A stretch of 13,198 bases of DNA from Gammaproteobacteria bacterium (GTDB lineage Bacteria > Pseudomonadota > Gammaproteobacteria > Xanthomonadales > Xanthomonadaceae): contig JAUIJO010000067.1 in assembly GCA_030431185.1 (NCBI GenBank), positions 1-13,198 of the forward strand, written 5' to 3'. The position numbers were made by a program, and so were the translations under genes. Positions 1 through 5,021 of this stretch are shown here, in pieces. Each line of letters opens with the position of its first letter. Within the stretch, counting starts at the first letter, position 1. The notes beneath the pieces were generated by a model that made no database searches, was not told the origin of the DNA, and was given only the letters and a program-made list of their open reading frames with translations.

Positions 1-107
1 ACGCCTTCCTGATGTTCTTCTTCGCGGCGTTCGCCTTCGTCGCGGCCCTGCTGTTCGGGTGGTACGCCAAGCACTACCCGATGCAGGACCACTACCGCAC
101 GGTCTGA
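1..107 (+). CDS. C-terminal end of a polytopic inner-membrane protein (partial)
   Basis: The open frame enters from the left edge (codons begin at position 3) and stops at TGA 105-107, giving 34 residues. About 20 are hydrophobic and Phe/Ala-rich, forming one transmembrane helix (FLMFFFAAFAFVAALLFGW). A short polar tail ending in HYPMQDHYRTV follows. A last helix plus short cytoplasmic tail is typical of multi-helix transporters. A POT/PTR peptide transporter is one possibility, but that rests on general character and not on a diagnostic motif. The stop lies 12 nt before the rhomboid start, and the rhomboid Shine-Dalgarno sits right after this stop, so the two are probably co-transcribed. Confidence 0.6.
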   Translation, partial: AFLMFFFAAFAFVAALLFGWYAKHYPMQDHYRTV

Positions 108-119
108 CGGAGCGCCTGC

Positions 120-722
120 ATGCTGACCCTGGTCCTGATCGCCGTCACCGTGCTGGTGTCATGGCAGGCCTTCGAGCGGCCCCGGCTGATCGAGCGCCTG
201 ATCCTGTGGCCGCCGGCCATCGAGCGCAAGCACCAGTACGATCGACTGGTCACGCATGGATTCATCCATGCCGACTGGCAGCACCTGCTGTTCAACATGA
301 TCACGCTGTTCTTCTTCGGGCGCGCGGTCGAACCGGTGTTCACCCAGTTCCTGGGGCCGGTGGGCTACCTGTTCTTCTACCTGTCAGCGATCGTGGTCGC
401 GATCCTGCCGACCTGGCTGCGCCATCGCCACGATGCGCGGTACCGGAGCCTGGGGGCGTCCGGCGCGGTGTCGGCGGTGCTGTTCGCCTACATCCTGCTG
501 TCGCCGTGGTCGCGGATCTTCGTGTTCTTCCTGCCGGTGCCCGCGATCGTGTACGGGGTGGCCTACGTGGCCTATTCGTTCTGGATGGACCGGCAGGGTG
601 GGGACCACATCAACCACAGCGCCCACCTCTCCGGGGCCATCTATGGCGTGCTGTTCATGCTGCTGATGGAGCCGCGCGTGGGGTCGGTCTTCCTGGAAAG
701 GCTGGTCAACCCTTCGTTCTGA
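120..722 (+). CDS. Rhomboid family intramembrane serine protease
   Basis: This 200-aa protein is a compact rhomboid that should cleave transmembrane segments of membrane proteins within the inner membrane. The catalytic serine is Ser114 in the GASG motif (residues 112-115). The catalytic histidine is His169 in the AHLSG motif near the C terminus. Residues H50, H55 and N59 (HADWQHLLFNM) match the HxxxxHxxxN helix that builds the oxyanion hole in GlpG-type rhomboids. About six hydrophobic helices can be seen (roughly 2-18, 53-70, 78-98, 112-128, 131-153, 168-184). There is no large cytosolic N-terminal domain such as E. coli GlpG carries. The ATG at 120 has a GGAG at 109-112 seven nt upstream. 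It follows a membrane-protein gene by 12 nt, likely in one operon. The substrate cannot be predicted from the sequence. Confidence 0.95.
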   Translation: MLTLVLIAVTVLVSWQAFERPRLIERLILWPPAIERKHQYDRLVTHGFIHADWQHLLFNMITLFFFGRAVEPVFTQFLGPVGYLFFYLSAIVVAILPTWLRHRHDARYRSLGASGAVSAVLFAYILLSPWSRIFVFFLPVPAIVYGVAYVAYSFWMDRQGGDHINHSAHLSGAIYGVLFMLLMEPRVGSVFLERLVNPSF

Positions 723-734
723 GCGGGCGCCCGG

Positions 735-753
735 GGCCGGTCGGGGACCGGCC
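735..753. terminator. Hairpin between convergent genes
   Basis: A perfect 8-bp inverted repeat GGCCGGTC / GACCGGCC (735-742 and 746-753) with a 3-nt GGG loop lies 12 nt after the rhomboid stop and 22 nt beyond the end of the convergent 65-aa gene. It could stop transcription from both sides. No T-run follows on either strand, so this is a strong stem without the canonical intrinsic-terminator tail. Confidence 0.4.
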
Positions 754-769
754 ATCGGCGTGCCGCGTC

Positions 770-785
770 GGCGGCTCAGGCCGCC
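770..785. terminator. Hairpin spanning the stop codon of the 65-aa gene
   Basis: GGCGGC (770-775) pairs with GCCGCC (780-785) around a 4-nt TCAG loop. The loop contains the stop codon of the minus-strand 65-aa gene (776-778). It may add to termination of rhomboid transcripts or protect the 3' end of the small mRNA. It has no T-run, and such GC stems arise easily in DNA of this composition. Confidence 0.25.
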
Positions 786-973
786 ATCATGGTCTCGACG
801 GGCATGTCCTCCAGGGACTGTCCGTAGGCGCGGGCGAAGCGCTGGTAGACCTCGTGATCGATCACGTTGAACTCCTCGGCGCCGGCGTTGCCGTTGCGGA
901 CCATGGAGAACAGGCGCTCGACCAGGACGGCGTCGCTGGCGGCATGGATCAGGGCAATCTGGTTGTCGGTCAT
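776..973 (-). CDS. Small acidic protein of unknown function (65 aa)
   Basis: I do not recognise this family. The protein is 65 aa and strongly acidic (ten Asp/Glu against four Arg, no Lys, Cys or Trp). It has no signal peptide or membrane segment, so it is probably cytosolic. Two likely helices (about 4-27 and 38-52) flank a Gly/Asn/Ala turn (NGNAGAEEF). The sequence ends in MMAA. The coding call is supported by a good Shine-Dalgarno AGGGGAG (982-988) 8 nt before the ATG (971-973), by the correctly placed sigma-54 promoter 38 nt upstream, and by fit within a gap between other genes. The promoter suggests expression only on a specific signal through an enhancer-binding protein. The product could be a small regulator or adaptor, but nothing in the sequence shows which. 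Confidence 0.75.
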   Translation of the reverse strand: MTDNQIALIHAASDAVLVERLFSMVRNGNAGAEEFNVIDHEVYQRFARAYGQSLEDMPVETMMAA

Positions 974-1011
974 GGACTTAACTCCCCTCGGTGATCGTTA
1001 CCTGAATACCA

Positions 1012-1028
1012 AGCAGGTTCCGTGCCAA
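1012..1028 (-). promoter_or_regulatory. Sigma-54 (RpoN) -24/-12 promoter
   Basis: Read on the minus strand the sequence is TTGGCACG-GAAC-CTGCT. The sigma-54 consensus is TTGGCACG-N4-TTGCW. Only one core position differs (C for the first T of TTGC), and the GG and GC doublets are exactly 10 nt apart as required. Transcription would begin near 1001, about 28 nt ahead of the 65-aa gene's ATG, leaving room for the AGGGGAG ribosome site at 982-988. The match, spacing, orientation and position agree. Activity would depend on an AAA+ enhancer-binding protein. Confidence 0.75.
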
Positions 1029-1044
1029 GCCTTCAGCGTCCTTT

Positions 1045-1057
1045 CATCAAGAGATAT
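1045..1057. promoter_or_regulatory. IHF-like site between the sigma-54 promoter and upstream dyad
   Basis: CATCAAGAGATAT resembles the IHF consensus WATCAANNNNTTR. The ATCAA core and 4-nt spacing fit, with two mismatches at W and within TTR. It lies roughly 44-56 nt upstream of the predicted sigma-54 start. That is where IHF usually bends DNA to bring an enhancer-bound activator to the polymerase. The motif is degenerate and the case rests mainly on position. Confidence 0.35.
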
Positions 1058-1071
1058 GGCGCTCAAAAATG

Positions 1072-1086
1072 TGACGGAGTGCGTCA
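1072..1086. promoter_or_regulatory. Dyad TGACG-N5-CGTCA, candidate enhancer-binding-protein site
   Basis: Perfect 5-bp arms (1072-1076 and 1082-1086) separated by 5 nt are centred about 78 nt upstream of the predicted sigma-54 start, a normal distance for an activator site. A second small dyad, TTGC-CAT-GCAA, is at 1091-1101. Neither matches the NtrC site I know (TGCACC-N5-GGTGCA), so the activator is unidentified. Confidence 0.4.
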
Positions 1087-1156
1087 ATTCTTGCCATGCA
1101 ACGGAGGCTCCTGCCCTTGGATGCCGGCGGTTCCGGAATCTCTGCACGGGACTCAC

Positions 1157-1184
1157 TTGCGTTGGATGTGGGCCGTGGTATGCA
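1157..1184 (+). promoter_or_regulatory. Weak sigma-70-like promoter ahead of the acetyltransferase gene
   Basis: TTGCGT (1157-1162) and TATGCA (1179-1184) are 16 nt apart, each a partial match to the -35 and -10 hexamers. If used, transcription starts near 1191 and leaves a leader of about 120 nt containing the dyad cluster. The match is modest and a start nearer the gene is possible. Confidence 0.25.
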
Positions 1185-1230
1185 TGTCGGTACTCGGGAC
1201 AAGCCTCCGTGCGTGGACAGACAACGCCGG

Positions 1231-1285
1231 CGGCCGCTCCGGCCGGACATGTCCGGACGCGTCCGCGCCTGCCGGGCAGTGCCCG
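1231..1285 (+). promoter_or_regulatory. Cluster of dyad symmetries, operator-like, in the acetyltransferase leader
   Basis: Four symmetric elements follow one another: CGGCCG-CTC-CGGCCG (1231-1245); the 14-bp palindrome CCGGACATGTCCGG (1243-1256); the 12-bp palindrome CGGACGCGTCCG (1254-1265); and CGGGCA-G-TGCCCG (1273-1285). The middle two contain abutting 10-bp copies of GGAC-NN-GTCC (1245-1254 and 1255-1264), as expected for two adjacent dimer sites. The cluster ends 13 nt before the Shine-Dalgarno, so a bound repressor or folded RNA could affect expression. The regulator is unknown. Confidence 0.4.
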
Positions 1286-1310
1286 AACCGCCCCCCTCCA
1301 GGAGTGACCC

Positions 1311-1613
1311 ATGAGCCCCGATCCGACGACCCCGCCCGACGCGCCGACGATCCACCATGACGCAGATGTCCGCCGCTTCGCCACCACCGTCGAGGGCGTC
1401 CGGGCCTACCTCGACTATCGCCAGGCCAACGAAGTGATGACGATCACCCATACCTGGGTCCCCGACGAGATCGGTGGGCGAGGCATCGCGGGTCGCCTGG
1501 TGCGGGCCGCGCTCGACTACGCCCGCTCGGAAGGACTGAAGGTCGAGCCGGCCTGCTCGTATGCCGCCGGATGGATCCAGCGCCATCCCGACTACGCGTC
1601 GCTCCTGGCCTGA
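1311..1613 (+). CDS. YjdJ-type GNAT N-acetyltransferase (PF14542-like)
   Basis: This 100-aa protein matches the short, single-domain Gcn5-related acetyltransferases of the YjdJ type. Family hallmarks are HTWVPDEIGGRGIAGRLV (residues 47-64), whose GGRGIAG (55-61) is the acetyl-CoA pyrophosphate loop, and the C-terminal block GLKVEPACSYAAGWIQRHPDY (75-95). The latter carries Cys82 and the RHP-Y ending typical of this group. It should transfer an acetyl group from acetyl-CoA to an amine in the cytosol, but the acceptor is unknown for most of the family. The ATG at 1311 follows CCAGGAGTGACCC, with AGGAG about 8 nt upstream. The first 15 residues (Pro/Asp/Thr-rich) precede the conserved fold. It stands alone behind its own leader. 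Confidence 0.9.
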   Translation: MSPDPTTPPDAPTIHHDADVRRFATTVEGVRAYLDYRQANEVMTITHTWVPDEIGGRGIAGRLVRAALDYARSEGLKVEPACSYAAGWIQRHPDYASLLA

Positions 1614-1646
1614 AGCGGGGCGGGCGACCCCCAGGGCGCCGGTGGC

Positions 1647-1662
1647 CGGGGCGGGTGCCCCG
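1647..1662 (+). terminator. Hairpin after the acetyltransferase gene
   Basis: CGGGGC (1647-1652) and GCCCCG (1657-1662) form a 6-bp stem with a GGGT loop 33 nt after the acetyltransferase stop. The downstream sequence (TCGCGTCGTCCCTT) is only slightly T-rich, so this is a possible weak intrinsic terminator. Confidence 0.3.
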
Positions 1663-1698
1663 TCGCGTCGTCCCTTGCGCCACCCGTACGGCCCTTCC

Positions 1699-1731
1699 GT
1701 GACCGCCGCATCACGTCGGGCCGGCTAACGT
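1699..1731 (+). promoter_or_regulatory. Candidate promoter of the lipoprotein gene
   Basis: A GTGACC element (1699-1704) and a GCTAACGT box (1724-1731 region) lie 21 nt apart, with the box ending 29 nt before the ATG. The TAACGT could be a -10 element. The spacing is longer than the usual 16-18 nt, so the -35 assignment is doubtful. A similar pair precedes cfa. Confidence 0.25.
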
Positions 1732-1760
1732 GCGCCCAGACATGACCCGGGGGGACCCAG

Positions 1761-2654
1761 ATGAGCTCGTATGTGGCCGTGCCGCGCACCCGATGGCGGT
1801 TCGCTTTCCTTCTTGCCGGCGGCCTGCTGGTGTCCGTGGCGGGGTGCGATCGCGGTGGCGGTGGTGCCGGCGACGCACCGGTCGCGCCCGGCAATAACCC
1901 CAGTGGCCAGGCGGGCGACGCGGCGTCCGGTCCGGGGACGCCCGGGGTGCCCGAAGGTCCCGCCGCTCCCGTGGAACTCAAGGATGTCTCCGAGGTCACG
2001 CCCGACTATGTCATCGGCATCACCTATCCTCCGTCCGCATCTCGTTACCCCGGCCTGGCGTCGCGACTGAAGCAGTACGCCGACGAGGCCCGGGCCGACC
2101 TGATGCAGGCGGTCCAGGCGCGCGGCGATGCGCCCGCGGACACGATGTACGACCTGTCGCTGACCTTCACCGAAGTGGTGGATTCGCCCCGGTTGTTCGC
2201 CATCGCCGCCGAGGGCAGCAGCTACACCGGCGGCGCGCACAGCGCGCCCCTGCTCGCGCGTTTCGTCTGGTTGCCGCAGGAGGATCGCCTGCTCGACATC
2301 ACCGACCTGATCCCGGCCGGCGACAGTTGGCGCTACATTGCGGGCATGGTGCGCGAACAGTTGCACACATCCTTGTCGCAGCGGATCGACGCCGACAAGC
2401 TCGAGCCGGGGGAGCGCGATGCGATGGCGCGCGAAGCCGGCCGGATGATCGACGACGGCACCGGTCCAGAGCCGGAGAACTACAGCGACTTCGAGCCCGT
2501 GCTGGACCGCAGCGGGCGCATCCGGGCCATCCGCTTCGTGTTTCCGCCCTACCAGGTGGGGCCCTATTCGGATGGCGCGCAGAGTGTCGAACTGCCGGCC
2601 TCGGTGCTTGAACCCTATGTCGCGGAGGCCTACCGCGACCTGTTCGTGCCCTGA
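1761..2654 (+). CDS. DUF4163/DUF3298 (RsiV/PdaC-like) lipoprotein
   Basis: This 297-aa protein begins with an Arg-rich n-region, a hydrophobic stretch (14-26) and the lipobox VAGC, placing the lipidated cysteine at residue 29. The mature protein should be anchored to the envelope facing the periplasm. Residues 30-68 are a flexible Gly/Ala/Pro linker. The rest resembles the paired DUF4163 (about 75-165) and DUF3298 (about 175-285) domains. Markers are YTGGAH (155-160), the acidic LLDITDLI segment (177-184), FPPYQVGPYSDG (261-272) and the terminal YRDLF. This fold occurs in Bacillus RsiV, which binds lysozyme, and beside the catalytic domain of PdaC. No catalytic domain is present here, so binding of an envelope ligand is the likeliest role. 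The start follows a weak GGGGGGA site. Confidence 0.85.
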   Translation: MSSYVAVPRTRWRFAFLLAGGLLVSVAGCDRGGGGAGDAPVAPGNNPSGQAGDAASGPGTPGVPEGPAAPVELKDVSEVTPDYVIGITYPPSASRYPGLASRLKQYADEARADLMQAVQARGDAPADTMYDLSLTFTEVVDSPRLFAIAAEGSSYTGGAHSAPLLARFVWLPQEDRLLDITDLIPAGDSWRYIAGMVREQLHTSLSQRIDADKLEPGERDAMAREAGRMIDDGTGPEPENYSDFEPVLDRSGRIRAIRFVFPPYQVGPYSDGAQSVELPASVLEPYVAEAYRDLFVP

Positions 2655-2680
2655 GCGCCCCCGACATGGCGGGGAGGACG

Positions 2681-2701
2681 GGCGGCGACCCGCCGGCCGC
2701 C
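2681..2701 (+). terminator. GC-rich hairpin between the lipoprotein gene and cfa
   Basis: GGCGG-CGAC-CCGCC (2681-2694), or alternatively GGCGGC (2681-2686) with GCCGCC (2696-2701), can form a stem 26 nt after the lipoprotein stop. It is followed by TTGACC and not by a T-run. It may separate the two transcription units, but its terminator strength is uncertain. Confidence 0.3.
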
Positions 2702-2735
2702 TTGACCTGATGCTGACGCCGCTTGGCGCTAAGGT
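2702..2735 (+). promoter_or_regulatory. Candidate promoter of cfa
   Basis: TTGACC (2702-2707) is a good -35 hexamer, and GCTAAGGT (2728-2735) could supply a -10 (TAAGGT), ending 32 nt before the ATG at 2768. The 22-nt spacer is too long for a normal sigma-70 promoter. An alternative is CTGACG (2713-2718) with TAGGCA (2735-2740), spaced 16 nt. E. coli cfa has a sigma-S promoter, which relies mostly on the -10. That might explain the loose -35 spacing here, but this is inference. Confidence 0.3.
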
Positions 2736-2767
2736 AGGCATCGGGTAGAGCTCAAGCGGGGGCCCGG

Positions 2768-3934
2768 ATGGCGGAAGCCTCGGATATGGTCAAGCGCCGC
2801 TCCATGCCGGGCGGTCACGCGCGCGGACGCGTGCTCGAACTCCTGTCGACGGCGGGCGTACGGGTGAGCGAGGACGGTGTCGACGACGGGCACGGAGAGC
2901 TGGTGGTGCACGACACGCGCCTGTACCGGCGGCTCATCACCCAGGGCTCGCTGGGACTGGGCGAAGCCTACATGGACGGATGGTGGGACGCGGCATCGCT
3001 GGACGACGTCCTGGCGAAGATACTCGACGCCCGCCTGGACCGCCGGGTCGCCGGGCTGGCGGCCCGACTGGACGGCCTCCGGGCGCGCTGGTTCAACCTG
3101 CAGACCCGCCGTCGCAGCCGCGAGGTGGGGCGCCGTCACTACGACCTCGGCAACGACCTCTACCGCGCCATGCTCGGCAAGCGCATGGTCTACAGCTGCG
3201 GCTACTGGCGCGACGCCCGGGACCTCGACGCGGCGCAGGAGGCGAAGCTCGACCTGGTCTGCCGCAAGCTGGGCCTGCGCCCGGGCATGCGCGTGCTCGA
3301 CATCGGTTGCGGCTGGGGCGAGGCGCTCAAATTCGCATGCGAGCGGTACGGCGTCACGGGCATCGGCGTCACCATCTCGGAGGAGCAGGCCGCGTTCGCC
3401 CGCGAGCTGTGCCAGGGCCTGCCGGTCGAGGTCCGCCTGCAGGACTATCGCGACGTGGACGAGCGCTTCGACCGGATTTTCTCGATCGGCATGTTCGAAC
3501 ACGTCGGCCACGCCAACTACGCGACCTTCATGGACGTGATGCGGCGCTGCCTGCCCGATGACGGCCTGTGCCTGCTCCACACGATCGGACGCAACGTGTC
3601 GCGACGGTTCACCGATCCCTGGATCGCGCGATACATCTTCCCGAACTCCATGCTGCCGTCCGCGGTGCAGATCAGCGAGGCGACGGAAGGGCGTTTCATC
3701 ATCGAGGACTGGCACGGCTTCGGCACCGACTACGACCTGACCCTGCAGGCCTGGCGCCGCAATGTCGAAGCCGCGTGGAACGCCTTGCCTGCGCGCTACG
3801 ACGAGCGCTTCCGCCGGATGTGGCGCTTCTACCTCGCCGGGTCGATGGCGAGTTTCCGCACCCGCCGCGCGCAACTGTGGCAGCTGGTGCTGTCGCCCCG
3901 CGGCATTCCCGGCGGCTACCTCGCACCGCGCTGA
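2768..3934 (+). CDS. cfa: Cyclopropane-fatty-acyl-phospholipid synthase
   Basis: This 388-aa enzyme transfers a methylene from S-adenosylmethionine onto cis double bonds of membrane phospholipid acyl chains, usually on entry into stationary phase or under acid stress. Length and layout match E. coli Cfa (382 aa): an N-terminal lipid-binding domain (1-115), then a methyltransferase core with the SAM motif VLDIGCGWGE (176-185). Active-site residues known from E. coli align with a constant +5 offset: Cys144 (YSCGYW), Glu244 (MFEHVGHANY), His271 and Ile273 (LHTIGRN), and Tyr322 (DWHGFGTDY). The bicarbonate-site network is therefore intact. The IFPNGCLPS motif reads IFPNSMLPS here, a mild variation. 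The annotated ATG has only a weak G-run ahead. A second ATG at 2786 (Met7) has GGAAG 8 nt upstream and may be the true start. Confidence 0.96.
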   Translation: MAEASDMVKRRSMPGGHARGRVLELLSTAGVRVSEDGVDDGHGELVVHDTRLYRRLITQGSLGLGEAYMDGWWDAASLDDVLAKILDARLDRRVAGLAARLDGLRARWFNLQTRRRSREVGRRHYDLGNDLYRAMLGKRMVYSCGYWRDARDLDAAQEAKLDLVCRKLGLRPGMRVLDIGCGWGEALKFACERYGVTGIGVTISEEQAAFARELCQGLPVEVRLQDYRDVDERFDRIFSIGMFEHVGHANYATFMDVMRRCLPDDGLCLLHTIGRNVSRRFTDPWIARYIFPNSMLPSAVQISEATEGRFIIEDWHGFGTDYDLTLQAWRRNVEAAWNALPARYDERFRRMWRFYLAGSMASFRTRRAQLWQLVLSPRGIPGGYLAPR

Positions 3935-3961
3935 GGACGGACGGGGGGCGATGTCCGTCCT
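3934..3961 (+). terminator. Terminator-like hairpin directly after cfa
   Basis: AGGACGGAC (3934-3942) pairs perfectly with GTCCGTCCT (3953-3961) around a 10-nt G-rich loop. The stem begins at the last base of the cfa stop codon. There is no T-run after it. Position and a 9-bp perfect stem support a role in ending or protecting the cfa transcript. Confidence 0.45.
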
Positions 3962-4059
3962 GTGCGGCACACGCCCGCGGCCATCGACGGGGCGACGCTC
4001 TCGCCGGGAGGTTTAACGCAGCGTGCCCAAGGACTCCGGGCGCGGGAGTGCCCTGCTTG

Positions 4060-4085
4060 CGGCCCTCTCCCGAAGGGGGCGGCCG
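4060..4085 (-). terminator. Hairpin downstream of the sirtuin gene
   Basis: On the minus strand, 16-41 nt after the sirtuin stop, outer arms CGGCC / GGCCG (4060-4064, 4081-4085) enclose a C-run and G-run pair around a TTC/TTCG loop, with internal mismatches. It is a likely 3' end for the synthase-sirtuin transcript, facing the cfa hairpin. No clear T-run is visible. Confidence 0.4.
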
Positions 4086-4100
4086 TGACCGGCGCGCGTG

Positions 4101-5021
4101 TCAGACGACGACGCCCGCCGGATCGCCGGCGCGCAGCGCACCCGGGAGCACGCGGGCGGCATCGGCTTCGATCTTCAGCGTCGCCAGCGCATCGGCGCGG
4201 GTGACGCCGCGGGTCAGGATGGCCAGCGGCACGCCGCGTTCATGCGCCGCCCGGGCGATGCGAAAGCCGGAATAGACCATCAGCGAGGAGCCCACCACGA
4301 GCATCGCGTCGGCCCGCCCGAGGGCGTCGCGGACGGCCTCCACGCGCACGCGTGGGACGTTCTCGCCGAAGAACACCACGTCGGGTTTGAGCAGGCCGTT
4401 GCAGGCCGGGCAGCGGGGGGACTGGAACGCACCGAAGTCCAGGCCCTCCAGGTCGGCGTCGCCATCGGGCGCGGCGCCCGCATCGAGCCCGGCCCAGTCG
4501 GGGTTGAGCCGGTCCAGCAGCACCTGCACCTCGTCGCGCGGTACCTGCCTCCGGCAGTCCAGGCACACGGTCATGTCGATCCGTCCATGCAGGTCGATCA
4601 CGCGCTGGCTGCCTGCGCGCTGGTGCAGGCCGTCCACGTTCTGGGTCACCAGGTGCTCGACCCGTCCGTCGTGCTCGAGCCGGGCAAGGGCCGCATGCGC
4701 GGGGTTCGGCCGCGCGCCGGCGACGATGGGCCAGCCGACATGGCTGCGCGCCCAGTAGCGGGCCCGGGCCAGCGGATCGCCGGTGAAGGCCTGCCAGGTG
4801 ATGGGCGGGGACCGCTTCCATGCGCCGTTCGCGTCGCGATAGTCGGGAATGCCCGAGCCGGTGCTGCAGCCAGCCCCGGTCAGTACCAGCAGGCGCCGCT
4901 GCGCTGCCAGCCAATCGGCCAGTCGCCCGGCCGCATCCGCGCCGGCCGCGGGATCGGTAACGTCGACGGGCGTGGGCGGAACCGCAGGCATGTCCCCGAT
5001 GCTACCAGCGGGATCAGGCAT
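4101..5021 (-). CDS. NAD-dependent protein deacylase, class II (SIRT4-like) sirtuin
   Basis: This 306-aa sirtuin removes acyl groups from protein lysines using NAD+, giving nicotinamide and O-acyl-ADP-ribose in the cytosol. It carries the NAD-binding GAGCSTGSGIPDYRD (49-63), TQNVDGLH (126-133) with the catalytic His145 (LHGR), and the zinc ligands Cys153, Cys156, Cys204 and Cys207. GSSLMVYSGFR (244-254) and the overall pattern match class II sirtuins (SIRT4 and bacterial relatives), not CobB of E. coli. The zinc module has a long Asp/Ala-rich insert (about 174-199). The ATG at 5019-5021 overlaps the stop of the glucan synthase gene by 8 nt, pointing to translational coupling. ATG at 4989-4991 (Met11) is an alternative that skips a low-complexity N terminus; neither start has a strong Shine-Dalgarno. 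Substrate and acyl preference are not predictable. Confidence 0.93.
   Translation of the reverse strand: MPDPAGSIGDMPAVPPTPVDVTDPAAGADAAGRLADWLAAQRRLLVLTGAGCSTGSGIPDYRDANGAWKRSPPITWQAFTGDPLARARYWARSHVGWPIVAGARPNPAHAALARLEHDGRVEHLVTQNVDGLHQRAGSQRVIDLHGRIDMTVCLDCRRQVPRDEVQVLLDRLNPDWAGLDAGAAPDGDADLEGLDFGAFQSPRCPACNGLLKPDVVFFGENVPRVRVEAVRDALGRADAMLVVGSSLMVYSGFRIARAAHERGVPLAILTRGVTRADALATLKIEADAARVLPGALRAGDPAGVVV
5014..5021 (-). other. Stop/start overlap coupling ndvB and the sirtuin gene
   Basis: On the minus strand the bases ATGCCTGA serve both genes: ATG starts the sirtuin and TGA ends the synthase, in different frames. With no good Shine-Dalgarno before this ATG, the sirtuin probably relies on ribosomes finishing the synthase. 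If the sirtuin in fact begins at Met11, the gap would be 22 nt and coupling would be looser. Confidence 0.6.

Larger units (their letters stand above)
974..1310. other. 337-nt divergent intergenic regulatory region
   Basis: No convincing gene lies here. Open frames crossing it on either strand run into neighbouring genes and lack ribosome sites. The part nearest the 65-aa gene (about 990-1110) is visibly more AT-rich than its surroundings and holds the sigma-54 promoter elements on the minus strand. The part nearest the acetyltransferase gene (about 1220-1290) is very GC-rich and full of dyad symmetry. The region therefore serves two divergent genes. Confidence 0.7.

Noticed and set aside
59..994. 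Open frame of 311 codons on the + strand over the rhomboid gene and the 65-aa gene
   Set aside because: It is in a different frame from the rhomboid, whose catalytic motifs are clear, has low-complexity Arg/Gly/Pro composition, and runs antisense through the small gene. It is a composition shadow.
1067..1088. Minus-strand TTGACG near 1082-1087 as a sigma-70 -35 for the 65-aa gene
   Set aside because: The nearest -10-like sequence (CATATC) is 23 nt away, too far for sigma-70. The sigma-54 element fits much better.
1072..1101. TGACG-N5-CGTCA or TTGC-CAT-GCAA as an NtrC binding site
   Set aside because: The half-sites do not match the TGCACC-N5-GGTGCA pattern of NtrC. I keep the first only as a site for an unidentified activator.
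998..1586. Minus-strand frames across the intergenic region and acetyltransferase gene (998-1387, 1047-1586)
   Set aside because: They overlap the well-supported acetyltransferase gene, lack ribosome sites and show no family features. The first would also cover the sigma-54 promoter region.
1725..2741. Minus-strand frame of 338 codons opposite the lipoprotein gene
   Set aside because: The + strand encodes a lipobox and DUF3298 motifs. The antisense product is Arg/Gly/His-rich without domains.
2729..3970. Minus-strand frame of 413 codons opposite cfa
   Set aside because: Cfa is unmistakable on the + strand with all active-site residues. The antisense frame is a shadow.
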